A stretch of 21,153 nucleotides of DNA from Planctomycetota bacterium. Its GTDB lineage: Bacteria > Planctomycetota > Planctomycetia > Pirellulales > Pirellulaceae. The notes below the pieces were generated by a model that ran no database searches, was not told where the DNA came from, and saw only the letters and a program-made list of their open reading frames with translations. Each line of letters starts with the position of its first letter. Positions within the stretch are counted from its first letter, which is position 1. Of this stretch, positions 6,912 to 13,817 are shown piece after piece. The stretch spans positions 1-21,153 of the forward strand of contig JAPLNJ010000410.1 in the NCBI GenBank assembly GCA_026692885.1, in the 5' to 3' direction. The position numbers and the translations under genes were made by a program.

Positions 6912-7860
6912 CCGCCGTGCGTGCCTGGGGCAAATTCTTCAAAGCGTCGGCATCCGTGATCGGCCCGACATCCAGTTCCGATAGCTTGATCTTCGGCGGC
7001 TGCGGCTTCTTGTTGAAAATCCGTACGTCTTTGAAATCCTGCAGGGCATCCCACATGGTCTGCGGCCGGCTCTCCGGCTTCTTAGCCATCATGCGGCGAA
7101 GCAGGTCGGCGCACTCGCGGGTCACTTCTTTGTTGTAGACGATGACCGAGGGGACCGACGATTTGATGTGCTTCTCCAACAGGTCGTTCGGTGACGAGCC
7201 GGTATAGGGCGGCCGGCCAGAGAGTAATTCAAAGATCACGCAGCCCAGTTCATACACGTCGCTACGGCCGTCCAGGGTCTTGCCCCGAATCTGCTCCGGC
7301 GACATATAGCTGCGCGTGCCACGCACCGTGCTCTTACGCTTCAAGAAGCCGAACAGGTCGCGTTTCTTCGGCCGCTGCGCGATCGTGAAGTCGATCAGCT
7401 TCAGGTTGCCGTCGTCGTTGACCAACATGTTATCCGGCTTGATATCGCAATGGACCCAGCCTTTTTCGTGCAAGTAGTGCAGGGCATGGCACGACTGGTG
7501 GATGATCTTTTCCGCCACCCATGCCAGCGGACCGGGACCCTCGCGCAGTACCAGTTTCAAGTTCAGTGCGCTGTACAACTCCATCACCAGAAACGGCGCC
7601 TGGTACTGCGTCTCGAAGTCATACACGCGAATGATGTTCGGATGGTTCAGTTCCTTCGTGACCTCGAACTCATGCTTCAAGTAGCTGAGTTCTTCACGGT
7701 CATGAGCTAGCTCGACCCGCAGCATCTTCAGCGCGACACGTTCGTCCGGGACGAGGTCGCTCTTCTTCTCGTTGACGGCTTCCCACACCAAACACGCGTG
7801 CCCCGCACGAATCAAGCGGGCCATGCGATACGGACCCATGAAGTCGCGAGCTTTTGTCAC
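6889..7860 (-). CDS. Soluble Ser/Thr protein kinase with divergent motifs
   Basis: This is a Hanks-type kinase catalytic domain covering nearly all of its 323 residues. The invariant lysine is K45 in V-A-L-K-M-L. The catalytic loop is H-C-D-I-K-P-D-N at 138-144 and the P+1 region is M-S-P-E-Q. Two motifs are unusual. The Gly-rich loop reads I-R-A-G-H-A-C-L-V, keeping one of three glycines, and the magnesium motif is D-F-T instead of D-F-G at 157-159. No membrane segment or sensor domain is present; the C-terminal ~45 residues are a Lys/Asp-rich tail. The frame extends to a TTG at 7866, but AGGAG lies six bases before the GTG at 7860, so I prefer that start. It overlaps accA by up to 23 bp and starts 46 bp after the GT4 stop. 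Confidence 0.88.
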   Translation of the reverse strand: MTKARDFMGPYRMARLIRAGHACLVWEAVNEKKSDLVPDERVALKMLRVELAHDREELSYLKHEFEVTKELNHPNIIRVYDFETQYQAPFLVMELYSALNLKLVLREGPGPLAWVAEKIIHQSCHALHYLHEKGWVHCDIKPDNMLVNDDGNLKLIDFTIAQRPKKRDLFGFLKRKSTVRGTRSYMSPEQIRGKTLDGRSDVYELGCVIFELLSGRPPYTGSSPNDLLEKHIKSSVPSVIVYNKEVTRECADLLRRMMAKKPESRPQTMWDALQDFKDVRIFNKKPQPPKIKLSELDVGPITDADALKNLPQARTADEDREER

Positions 7861-7906
7861 GCTCAACTCCTGTTGTTACAACGGTCTACTTCCAGCGGCT
7901 CTAAGT

Positions 7907-9115
7907 TTAGACAATGCCGGGAGTTTGTGAAAGTGCGATCGGCGGTTCGGCTCGTGTCGCCCCTGCCAGCAATCGCGAATACAATTTCCGGATCTGCGCG
8001 GTCATGTGCTCGTGCCGAAACTGCTCAGTGAAACGTGCTCTCCCCTGTCCGCCCAGACGCTCCCGCAGTGACGCGTCCTCGGCCAGTTGGATCAGGGCCT
8101 CTGCTAGCAGTTCGATCTTCCGCGGGGGCACCAAGAAGCCGGTTTCTCCCGGCAGGACCACTTCCCGGGCCCCGTCGACATCGTAACTGACCACCGGCTT
8201 GCCGGCGATCAGGGCTTGAGGCAACGCGCGGGCCAAGCCCTCCCGGAGACTCACGTGGACCAGCACGTCCATCGCGCCGATCAGAGCCGGAATTCGGCCC
8301 GGCGACACGAGTCCCGTGAACACAAAGTGGTCGGACAACCCGGCTGTGGCGATCTGCCGTTCCAGGTCCTGCCGCAGCAGGCCGTCACCCACGAGTAGGA
8401 ACCGGACCTGGGGACACCGCCGAGCGACCTTCGACGCGGCTTGAATCAGATACTCGTGGCCTTTCAGGTGAAACAGGCGGGCGATTTTGCCAATGACCAC
8501 GTCTTCGTCGCGGAAGCCGAGCTCTGCGCGGACCCGTTGGCGCTGCTCGTTGGCTACCAGGAAGGGCTCGACGTCCATACCGCTATAGATCGTGGTGAAC
8601 TTCTCGCGCGGCGCGACGCGCGCATCGACCAGCAAATCCGTCATCGCATCGGCGACGCTGATCAAGGCGTGGCACCGGCGCGAGGCGTACGCTTCGCAGT
8701 CGCGGAAGACTCGCCTCGCGAGCCAGGACTGGTACGGGTGAAACGGTGCGCCGTGGACCGTGTGGACGATCGCTGGCACGCCCAGCACCTGGGCCGCCCG
8801 TCGGCCCAGGATGCCACCTTTGGCACTGTGCGTATGCACCACTTCCGGTCGAAACTCGCGCAGGATGCGCTTGATCGCGTAGTAACTGCTCAGATCTCGC
8901 CACGGATGAATCGCGCGCCGCAGCGCGGGTACGCAGGCCAGCGGCACATCCGCCCCCCTGCCCTGCCCCAGCAGTTCGCCCTCGGGACCCAGGGACGGCC
9001 CGGTGACCAGCAATACCTCGTCGCCGTAGATGCGGATCAAGTCCTGGCAACACAGGAGCGTGTTCTCCTGGGCACCACCGACAATCATCCGTGTAATCAC
9101 GTGGGCAATACGCAT
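7907..9115 (-). CDS. GT4-family glycosyltransferase
   Basis: The ~402-residue GT-B protein begins M-R-I-A-H-V-I-T-R-M-I-V-G-G-A-Q-E-N-T-L. The G-G-A-Q-E-N-T loop and the C-terminal Rossmann domain (I-G-K-I-A-R-L-F-H-L-K-G-H, F-L-L-V-G-D-G, E-G-L-A-R-A-L-P-Q-A-L, G-K-P-V-V) mark glycosyltransferase family 4, which transfers sugars from nucleotide donors to cell-surface glycans. The second Glu of the usual E-x7-E motif is Gln here. The acceptor is unknown. The frame runs to 9229, inside truA, but family similarity starts at 9115, 43 bp after the truA stop. A (GGGCA)n repeat encodes G-Q-G-R-G-A in the N-terminal domain, at 8953-8969. Confidence 0.88.
   Translation of the reverse strand: MRIAHVITRMIVGGAQENTLLCCQDLIRIYGDEVLLVTGPSLGPEGELLGQGRGADVPLACVPALRRAIHPWRDLSSYYAIKRILREFRPEVVHTHSAKGGILGRRAAQVLGVPAIVHTVHGAPFHPYQSWLARRVFRDCEAYASRRCHALISVADAMTDLLVDARVAPREKFTTIYSGMDVEPFLVANEQRQRVRAELGFRDEDVVIGKIARLFHLKGHEYLIQAASKVARRCPQVRFLLVGDGLLRQDLERQIATAGLSDHFVFTGLVSPGRIPALIGAMDVLVHVSLREGLARALPQALIAGKPVVSYDVDGAREVVLPGETGFLVPPRKIELLAEALIQLAEDASLRERLGGQGRARFTEQFRHEHMTAQIRKLYSRLLAGATRAEPPIALSQTPGIV
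8953..8969 (-). repeat. (GGGCA)n G-rich repeat inside the GT4 gene
   Basis: The plus strand reads six C, TG, CCC, TG, CCCC. In the sense strand of the gene it encodes G-Q-G-R-G-A, between the donor-independent N-terminal strands. Confidence 0.7.
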
Positions 9116-9158
9116 GGTTCTCGCTGTGTGTAATCCAGGGCTGGGGGGCTGATTTGAA

Positions 9159-9983
9159 TCAGGCACGCTGCTCCGTTCGGCGAAATTCTCCGGTGCCGCT
9201 ATTATGGGGATGGTTGGCGGCGGGTTCAAGCTCGGCGAGGTAGTGGACCTGCACCAGGAACAGGCCCTGCGGTGGCGCCGTTATGCCGGCCCGTTTGCGA
9301 TCTTTCGCTGTCAGGACCTCGGCGACCCAGCTCGGCGGTTGCTTCCCGCGGCCGACCGCCGCCAGAGTGCCCACGATATTGCGGACCATATTGTACAGGA
9401 AGCCGTCGGCCTCGACTTCCAGCACGATGCGATTCATGGTCTCGCCGTCACAACGCCGGACTGGCAGATCGCTGATCGTGCGGACGCTCGTGACCCGTGC
9501 GGATCCGGAAGTCTCGAAGCTGGAGAAATCATGCGTGCCCAGCAAGCTCTGAGCGGCCGTCTGCATGGCCGCGACGTCCAGCCGTTGCGGAATCTGCCAG
9601 GCGTACGCGCGGAGGAATACGTCTCGCGTTGGCCCGTCCTGGATGACGTAGCGGTATCGTTTGCGGATCGCATCGCGAATCGCATGGAATCCGGGCGGAG
9701 CCTCCCGGATGTCCAGCACCACGATATCCCGCGGCAAATTGGCATTCAGCGCCTTGCCTAACGTAGCGGTGTCCAACCGCGTGTCGCAAGCGAAACTGAC
9801 CACTTGGGCCAGGGCGTGCACGCCGGCGTCGGTGCGTCCGCTAGCCACCGCTCGCACGGACGTTCTCAGAATCGTGCGCAGGGCGCGTTCCAGTTCACCT
9901 TGGATCGTGCGATCGTTGGCCTGAACCTGCCAGCCGGCGTACGCGGTGCCATCGTAGGAAAGTGTTAGTTTGAACGTCCGCAC
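9159..9983 (-). CDS. truA: tRNA pseudouridine(38-40) synthase
   Basis: TruA isomerises uridines 38-40 in the anticodon stem of many tRNAs. The 274-residue protein opens with L-T-L-S-Y-D-G-T-A-Y-A-G-W-Q. It carries the catalytic aspartate D52 in G-R-T-D-A-G-V-H-A, and the family motifs K-R-Y-R-Y, D-F-S-S-F and F-L-Y-N-M-V-R-N-I-V-G-T. The start is a GTG at 9983. The sequence directly upstream on the coding strand is a run of GGGCA/GGGGAGGG repeats, which must serve as the ribosome-binding region. It is probably the first gene of a minus-strand operon with the GT4 gene, the kinase, accA and hicBA. Confidence 0.95.
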   Translation of the reverse strand: MRTFKLTLSYDGTAYAGWQVQANDRTIQGELERALRTILRTSVRAVASGRTDAGVHALAQVVSFACDTRLDTATLGKALNANLPRDIVVLDIREAPPGFHAIRDAIRKRYRYVIQDGPTRDVFLRAYAWQIPQRLDVAAMQTAAQSLLGTHDFSSFETSGSARVTSVRTISDLPVRRCDGETMNRIVLEVEADGFLYNMVRNIVGTLAAVGRGKQPPSWVAEVLTAKDRKRAGITAPPQGLFLVQVHYLAELEPAANHPHNSGTGEFRRTEQRA

Positions 9984-9985
9984 AG

Positions 9986-10018
9986 CCCCCCTGCCCTCCC
10001 CTGCCCTGCCCTGCCCTG
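9986..10018 (-). repeat. (GGGCA)n G-rich repeat at the truA start
   Basis: On the minus strand there are at least six runs of three or more G separated by one or two bases, ending two bases before the GTG start of truA. The pattern fits a canonical G-quadruplex motif in the truA leader. Confidence 0.9.
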
Positions 10019-10021
10019 TAG

Positions 10022-10075
10022 GTCAGGCTTTCCAGCCTGACGTGAGCGAATTGTGTCAGACCGGAAAGCCAGGAC
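10022..10075. repeat. Double-hairpin palindromic repeat
   Basis: Bases 10022-10041 form GTCAGGCT-TTCC-AGCCTGAC, a perfect 8-bp stem with a 4-nt loop. Bases 10055-10075 are a degenerate inverted copy of the same sequence. The pair has the layout of a REPIN (two REP hairpins facing each other). Confidence 0.8.
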
Positions 10076-10125
10076 CGACTCCGACTGCCATCCAAAGCAT
10101 AGCCATCGGCAGACCGTACCGAAAC

Positions 10126-10153
10126 CACCCGCTTCCCGACACCCGCTTCCCGA
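10126..10153 (-). repeat. 7-nt-period repeat, family 4
   Basis: CACCCGC and TTCCCGA alternate twice, giving four heptamers. It has the same 7-nt period as the three arrays near 3341-3921 but a different sequence. Confidence 0.85.
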
Positions 10154-10186
10154 CGCACTGCCCCCCCACGGCGCTGGCCAACTGAC

Positions 10187-10216
10187 TTGTCGCCTGCGGC
10201 TTGTCGCTGGTAGAAT
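10187..10216 (+). promoter_or_regulatory. Possible promoter
   Basis: TTGTCG (10187-10192) and TAGAAT (10211-10216) are separated by 18 bp. The only plus-strand gene downstream is the interrupted aspartyl-protease gene 240 bp away, beyond a large palindrome. A short open frame starting at 10228 (about 18 codons, M-E-A-R-D-V-L) lies directly downstream; I cannot say it is a gene. Confidence 0.3.
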
Positions 10217-10280
10217 ACGCGTAGGAATGGAGGCGAGAGACGTTCTTCCGAATCGTGCGCAACCGGTCGCCCTCGGAATG

Positions 10281-10347
10281 TAGCTGAATTCGCCAGAATT
10301 CAGGTCCTCGCCCTCGAAAAACCCCTGAATTCTGGCGAATTCAGCTA
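10281..10347. repeat. Perfect 24-bp inverted repeat made of two hairpins
   Basis: The arms 10281-10304 and 10324-10347 are exact reverse complements. Each arm is itself a hairpin, CTGAATTC and GAATTCAG around a 4-nt loop. The spacer is 19 nt. An outer inverted pair, GCAACCGGTC (10259-10268) and GACCGGTTGC (10381-10390), and a 13-bp direct repeat CTTCCGAATCGTG (10245 and 10394) frame it. The nested layout is REPIN-like. Confidence 0.92.
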
Positions 10348-10456
10348 CGATTCTGGGCCCTTACTATCTCGTGCGAGGAAGACCGGTTGCGTCCTTCCGA
10401 ATCGTGGTCGGTCGGAACTCCGTTAGGCGGTCAGCCAAAACCTTTGAATTGGGAAA

Positions 10457-10864
10457 ATGGATATGGGCACGTTCTGGGCAAGCGGTCGCGTCGGCCACAC
10501 GGTTGATCGTGAGAACTAGTCCGAGATTCCAAAATTACTGGTGGACACGGGAAGCGAATACACTTGGCTCCCGAAACAAACGCTCGAACAACTGGGAATC
10601 CAACGGGAAAAAAAGGATCTCACCTTTGTGATGGCCAACGGCGCCAAGATCACGCGCACAGTGGGATTCGCCATTCTCTACGTAGAAGACAACTTCACGG
10701 TTGACGAGGTTGTGTTTGCCGAGGAAGGTGATCTACTACTGCTTGGGGCCAGGACGCTGGAAGGCTTAAATTTGACCGTCGATCCCAGGCTTAAGAAACT
10801 GGTAGCTGCAGGGCCTCTGCCAGCGGCGGCCGGGGCCCCGGTTTTGGCCAGGTTACCCACATAG
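10457..10864 (+). pseudogene. Retropepsin-like aspartyl protease gene with in-frame TAG
   Basis: From the ATG at 10457 the frame reads M-D-M-G-T-F-W-A-S-G-R-V-G-H-T-V-D-R-E-N, then TAG (10517-10519), then S-E-I-P-K-L-L-V-D-T-G-S-E-Y-T-W-L-P without a frame change to the stop at 10862. Both sides read as one clan AA protease. The D-T-G catalytic triad residue, the G-F-A-I-L-Y-V strand, V-V-F-A-E-E-G-D and L-L-G-A-R-T-L-E-G-L-N-L motifs follow. Translation could restart at the GTG 10541, but that Val precedes the catalytic Asp directly and the first beta strands would be lost. A single nonsense substitution is the simplest reading. Readthrough is possible but unsupported. Confidence 0.8.
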
Positions 10865-11017
10865 GGACCATCGTCCAAGAATCGGAATTGCCCCGCACGG
10901 ATGGCAGAGCCAGAGCACGGATGAATGGCCAACCTGCTCACACATCGTCCGACGCTTCCTGTTCCAACAGAACCTTCAGAATCTCGCCCAGGCCTGCGGC
11001 GTCGCAAATCATCCGCG
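10865..11017. other. Short convergent intergenic region
   Basis: This gap separates the protease remnant and the asd stop. A 24-codon minus-strand frame (11012 to 10940, M-I-C-D-A-A-G-L-G-E-I-L) may be a fragment of something larger, but there is too little to name. No clear terminator was seen. Confidence 0.35.
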
Positions 11018-12097
11018 TTAGGTCAGCCGTCCTTCGGCCTTCAGCAACTCGGCGATCAGCACGGCGCCGCCAGCGGCGCCCCGCACGGTGTTGTGGCTGA
11101 GGGCGATAAACTTGTAGTCGAACAGGTTGTCCTCCCGCAAACGCCCCAACGCCACGGCCATGCCGTTACCCAAGTCGCGGTCCAAGCGAGTCTGCGGGCG
11201 ATTATCTTCTTCGAAGTACTGCAGAAACGGCTGCGGTGCGGACGGCAACTTGAGCTGCTGCGGCTTGCCAGCGAAGTCGGCCCAGCGTTGGCGGATCAGA
11301 TCCATGGACGGCTTCTTGGCGAAGCTCACGGAGACCGCGGCCAGATGACCGTCGGAGACCGGGACGCGGATACATTGAGCCGACATCACGGGGCTTTCGG
11401 CCGGGACGATCTTCCCGCCTTCGAGGTGGCCCCAGATCTTCAGCGGTTCGCGCACGCTCTTGTCCTCTTCGCCGCCGATGTAGGGAATCACGTTGTCGAC
11501 CATTTCCGGCCAGGTCGCCAGCGTCTTGCCGGCACCTGAGACCGCCTGATACGTGCACACGACGGCCCGTGTGGGCTGGTGATCGGCCAGCGCGTGAAAC
11601 GCAGGCACGTAAGGTTGAATCGAGCAGTTCGGTTTGACCACCACAAAGCCGCGGCGCGTGCCCAGGCGGCGGCGTTGGGCGGCGATGACATCCAAGTGTT
11701 CGGGGTTGATCTCGGGCATGATCATGGGCACGTCGGGCGTCCAGCGATGGGCCGAGTTGTTGGACACTACCGGACACTCGTGCCGAGCGTAGGCGTCTTC
11801 AAGATCTCGGATGGGCTGTTTGTCCATGTCCAGCGCACTGAAGACAAAGGCGACTTGCGAGCTGATCGCCTCCACGGATTGGACGTCGACCACGTTCAGC
11901 TTCGCGACGGAGGCCGGAATATCGGCGGGCATCGCCCAGCGGCCAGCCACAGCTTCCGCGTACGGCTTGCCTGCCGACCGCGGGCTGGCGGCCACGAAGA
12001 CCACTTCGAACCACGGATGATTCGCCAGCAAATGCACAAAGCGTTGGCCCACCATGCCGGTGGCCCCCAGAATTCCGACTCGCAACTTGGTCATCAT
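11018..12097 (-). CDS. asd: Aspartate-semialdehyde dehydrogenase
   Basis: Asd reduces aspartyl phosphate to aspartate semialdehyde with NADPH, feeding lysine/diaminopimelate, threonine and methionine synthesis. The 359-residue protein has the nucleotide loop G-A-T-G-M-V-G-Q at 11-18, F-S-A-L-D-M-D near 86-92, S-N-N-S-A-H-R at 112-118 and the catalytic Cys158 in K-P-N-C-S-I. These features and the length match the archaeal/fungal-type subfamily rather than the E. coli type. Two adjacent ATG codons (12097 and 12094) could start it. AGGGGAG is better spaced for the second. It is monocistronic as far as the window shows. A GGCTCG/CGAGCC hairpin (12147-12162) lies ~50 bp upstream. Confidence 0.95.
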   Translation of the reverse strand: MMTKLRVGILGATGMVGQRFVHLLANHPWFEVVFVAASPRSAGKPYAEAVAGRWAMPADIPASVAKLNVVDVQSVEAISSQVAFVFSALDMDKQPIRDLEDAYARHECPVVSNNSAHRWTPDVPMIMPEINPEHLDVIAAQRRRLGTRRGFVVVKPNCSIQPYVPAFHALADHQPTRAVVCTYQAVSGAGKTLATWPEMVDNVIPYIGGEEDKSVREPLKIWGHLEGGKIVPAESPVMSAQCIRVPVSDGHLAAVSVSFAKKPSMDLIRQRWADFAGKPQQLKLPSAPQPFLQYFEEDNRPQTRLDRDLGNGMAVALGRLREDNLFDYKFIALSHNTVRGAAGGAVLIAELLKAEGRLT

Positions 12098-12358
12098 TCA
12101 CTCCCCTGCTCACACGGATCTCAGGTCGCGGCTGGCCGCTCGAAACGGCTCGCCGACGAGCCGATCCCCACTTGGCCAGAGCATACCGTCGGATGCGTGA
12201 AAAGGCAACCCGCGGAAAAAACGATCGGCTCGGCCCTCGACCGGCGACGAGCCATCTTCATTGACCTGAGGCGGCCGATGGCGGTATCCTCTGAAGACGG
12301 CCTAAGTACGAGCGCTCAGGCCGCTGTGAACTGCTGTTCAATCTGGAGCGATCAGCCG
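12098..12358. other. Divergent intergenic region, asd and antitoxin gene
   Basis: About 260 bp between the asd start and the antitoxin-like gene. Apart from the 6-bp-stem hairpin at 12147-12162 and a looser GGCTCG/CGAGCC pair near 12222-12252, I see no gene or recognised regulatory site. Confidence 0.4.
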
Positions 12359-12568
12359 ATGGCCGAAACCAAGCTGAACAAACGCCATTTGAAGCAGGCA
12401 ATCAAGGAAGCGATGGTCGAGGCATTGCAGGAACAACGCGACTTGCTGCACGAGGTGTTTGCGGAGGTACTGGAGGACTTCGCCCTGGCCGAAGCGATCC
12501 GGGAAGGTCAAAGGACGAAGCTCATTTCGGGCGACGAGGTCCGCCGTATCCCGCAGAGCACGCCATGA
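12359..12568 (+). CDS. Small antitoxin-like protein upstream of a RelE/ParE remnant
   Basis: The 69-residue protein is helical and charged, with E-A-L-Q-E-Q-R-D-L-L-H-E-V-F in the middle and ending ...G-D-E-V-R-R-I-P-Q-S-T-P. It resembles the small planctomycete and cyanobacterial proteins commonly encoded just before a RelE/ParE toxin. Its stop overlaps the next ATG (ATGA at 12565-12568), the coupling typical of toxin-antitoxin pairs. CTGGAG lies 11 bp before its ATG. The partner toxin is truncated, so this antitoxin is now orphaned. The antitoxin call rests on context and recalled resemblance. Confidence 0.6.
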   Translation: MAETKLNKRHLKQAIKEAMVEALQEQRDLLHEVFAEVLEDFALAEAIREGQRTKLISGDEVRRIPQSTP

Positions 12569-12609
12569 AAACAAGCTTCCGCACGAGCTTTGCGAGGGAT
12601 CTGAAGAAG
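12565..12609 (+). pseudogene. RelE/ParE-type toxin, 5' remnant
   Basis: The ATG overlaps the antitoxin stop. The first 15 codons (M-K-T-S-F-R-T-S-F-A-R-D-L-K-K) match the usual start of RelE/ParE toxins. Similarity ends abruptly; the frame then runs through the body of another antitoxin gene in the wrong frame to a stop at 12795. All catalytic residues are gone. One deletion fusing two adjacent modules explains this. Confidence 0.7.
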
Positions 12610-12620
12610 CATGGGGATTC

Positions 12621-12902
12621 ACCACGACACTCACCCTCGACGTACCGAGCGATGTGGAGCGAGCGTTGCGGGAACAGGCGCAGGACAAGGGGCAAACCAT
12701 GGCTAAGTACGTGGCGGCGTTGCTGGCCCAGGTGGCAACCGTCCGCCCTAGACTCAGCTCGGGGCCACAGGCCACGAATATCGCGACGCGATTAGCGGCC
12801 CTAACGCGGATTGGTTCGTATCACACCCGTGGCGAGTGGCCGCCCTTGTCCGATGACGCCATCGCTCAGAGTTACTCCGAGCGAGAGAACGCTCAACTGT
12901 GA
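12621..12902 (+). pseudogene. Second antitoxin gene lacking its start
   Basis: The frame encodes T-T-T-L-T-L-D-V-P-S-D-V-E-R-A-L-R-E-Q-A followed by a helical region and the ending W-P-P-L-S-D-D-A-I-A-Q-S-Y-S-E-R-E. This is the pattern of small antitoxins paired with PIN-domain toxins. No ATG, GTG or TTG precedes the conserved strand in frame because the sequence joins the RelE remnant at about 12610. The nearest in-frame start is GTG 12654, inside the DNA-binding-like part. Its TGA overlaps the GTG of the next frame, as in an intact module. Confidence 0.65.
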
Positions 12903-12955
12903 ACCGGTGCCTGCTGGACACCGGCGTCTTGTTGCGAAGCGTGGACCCCGCTTTC
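12899..12955 (+). pseudogene. PIN-domain toxin, 5' remnant
   Basis: A GTG overlapping the antitoxin stop (GTGA) begins V-N-R-C-L-L-D-T-G-V-L-L-R-S-V-D-P-A, the first strand and first catalytic Asp region of a PIN ribonuclease. Similarity stops after ~18 codons, where the sequence enters the antisense of the retropepsin-like gene; the frame ends at 13042. The remaining acidic residues of the active site are lost. Confidence 0.65.
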
Positions 12956-13409
12956 ACGTGCCCGGGTACAAGCGGTTCACGCTCAATTCCACTTCCTCGC
13001 GATCACCCAAGAACGTGGCCGCGAAGAACTGGAGAAACCTAGCAAAGCCCAAAATGGGCCGACGCAGGCTGCCGGAAGTGAAGCCGACCCAGGCTGACCA
13101 TTCACGCAGTTCTTGGGTAGTCGCGATCCGGAGCGAAACCTCGGCATAGCGGAGCGGGACGGAGACCAGCCCCACGCCCGATCCCACCCCTGTCGGCGCG
13201 TCTGTCAGATCGACGCCGATGACGTTAGCCAGGGACTCGGGAAACACCGTATCGTCCGCAGCCGTGTCGAGAATCGCCTCCCGAACACGACTACCCCTCG
13301 GCCCCACAATGGTCACGGCGATTAAGGGACGCGGTCGCACGGTTCGTCCACCGAGCGGAATGATCAACCTGCCGGTGGGGCTCAATTGGTAGCGGAAACG
13401 CAGGCTCAT
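12954..13409 (-). CDS. Retropepsin-like aspartyl protease family protein
   Basis: The 151-residue protein has the core I-L-D-T-A-A-D-D-T-V-F-P-E at about 46-58. Its layout resembles retroviral-type D-T-G-A-D-D-T-V but with Ala in place of Gly. The surrounding beta-strand pattern (P-L-I-A-V-T-I-V-G before it, V-S-V-P-L-R-Y-A-E-V-S-L after it) and R-R-P-I-L-G-F fit the clan AA fold. The substrate is unknown, and whether the D-T-A version is catalytic is not clear. Its start overlaps the upstream gene by 4 bp (ATGA), so the two are co-translated. Its 3' end abuts the PIN-toxin remnant, close to a recombination junction. Confidence 0.7.
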   Translation of the reverse strand: MSLRFRYQLSPTGRLIIPLGGRTVRPRPLIAVTIVGPRGSRVREAILDTAADDTVFPESLANVIGVDLTDAPTGVGSGVGLVSVPLRYAEVSLRIATTQELREWSAWVGFTSGSLRRPILGFARFLQFFAATFLGDREEVELSVNRLYPGT

Positions 13410-13657
13410 CCGAGGAAGACCTCATCCGGTGGGTCCACATAGCCGATGACGACAGCCGCCGGATTGATGCCTGCCGCGGCCAGCTGGTGCTCCACCAACT
13501 CGGCATCCGTCCCGTGGGCCAGAATCCGCATCCCATCGGGGCTCCAAGCGACGTATTGTCCCGCATACGGGGCCAACTCGTTGGCCGGGAACCGGCTGCG
13601 GTTCTCCGAATACGACCGCACATCCAGCATCAGGCACTTTTCAAGTTCCCTGATCAT
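13406..13657 (-). CDS. Small DUF5678-like protein
   Basis: The 83-residue protein contains F-P-A-N-E-L-A-P-Y-A-G-Q-Y-V-A-W-S-P-D-G, then I-L-A-H-G, an E-L-V-E-H-Q-L helix and the ending V-G-Y-V-D-P-P-D-E-V-F-L-G with small variations. This is the pattern of DUF5678-type proteins, often encoded in planctomycetes next to retropepsin-like proteins. Function unknown. It overlaps the protease-like gene by 4 bp. Assignment is from memory of the pattern. Confidence 0.6.
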   Translation of the reverse strand: MIRELEKCLMLDVRSYSENRSRFPANELAPYAGQYVAWSPDGMRILAHGTDAELVEHQLAAAGINPAAVVIGYVDPPDEVFLG

Positions 13658-13817
13658 CTCCGTTCTCCCAGTCGAATGGACGTCGGTGCTCTATGCTTTG
13701 GTTCATCCTGGCATTTGGACGTCCCTTTGGCAAGCCTCGACAGCCAACCGCCGGCTGCCTTCCGCCACAAGTTGACCTTCCCATCGGCTTCCTTTCCACG
13801 ATTTGGAAATGAAGACA

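Noticed and set aside
10517..10519. Recoded TAG (pyrrolysine or programmed readthrough)
   Set aside because: No stem-loop or supporting machinery is visible. A single nonsense mutation is simpler.
11579..12358. Long plus-strand extension upstream of the antitoxin gene
   Set aside because: It is antisense to asd. Only the last 69 codons, after the ATG at 12359, resemble a real small protein.
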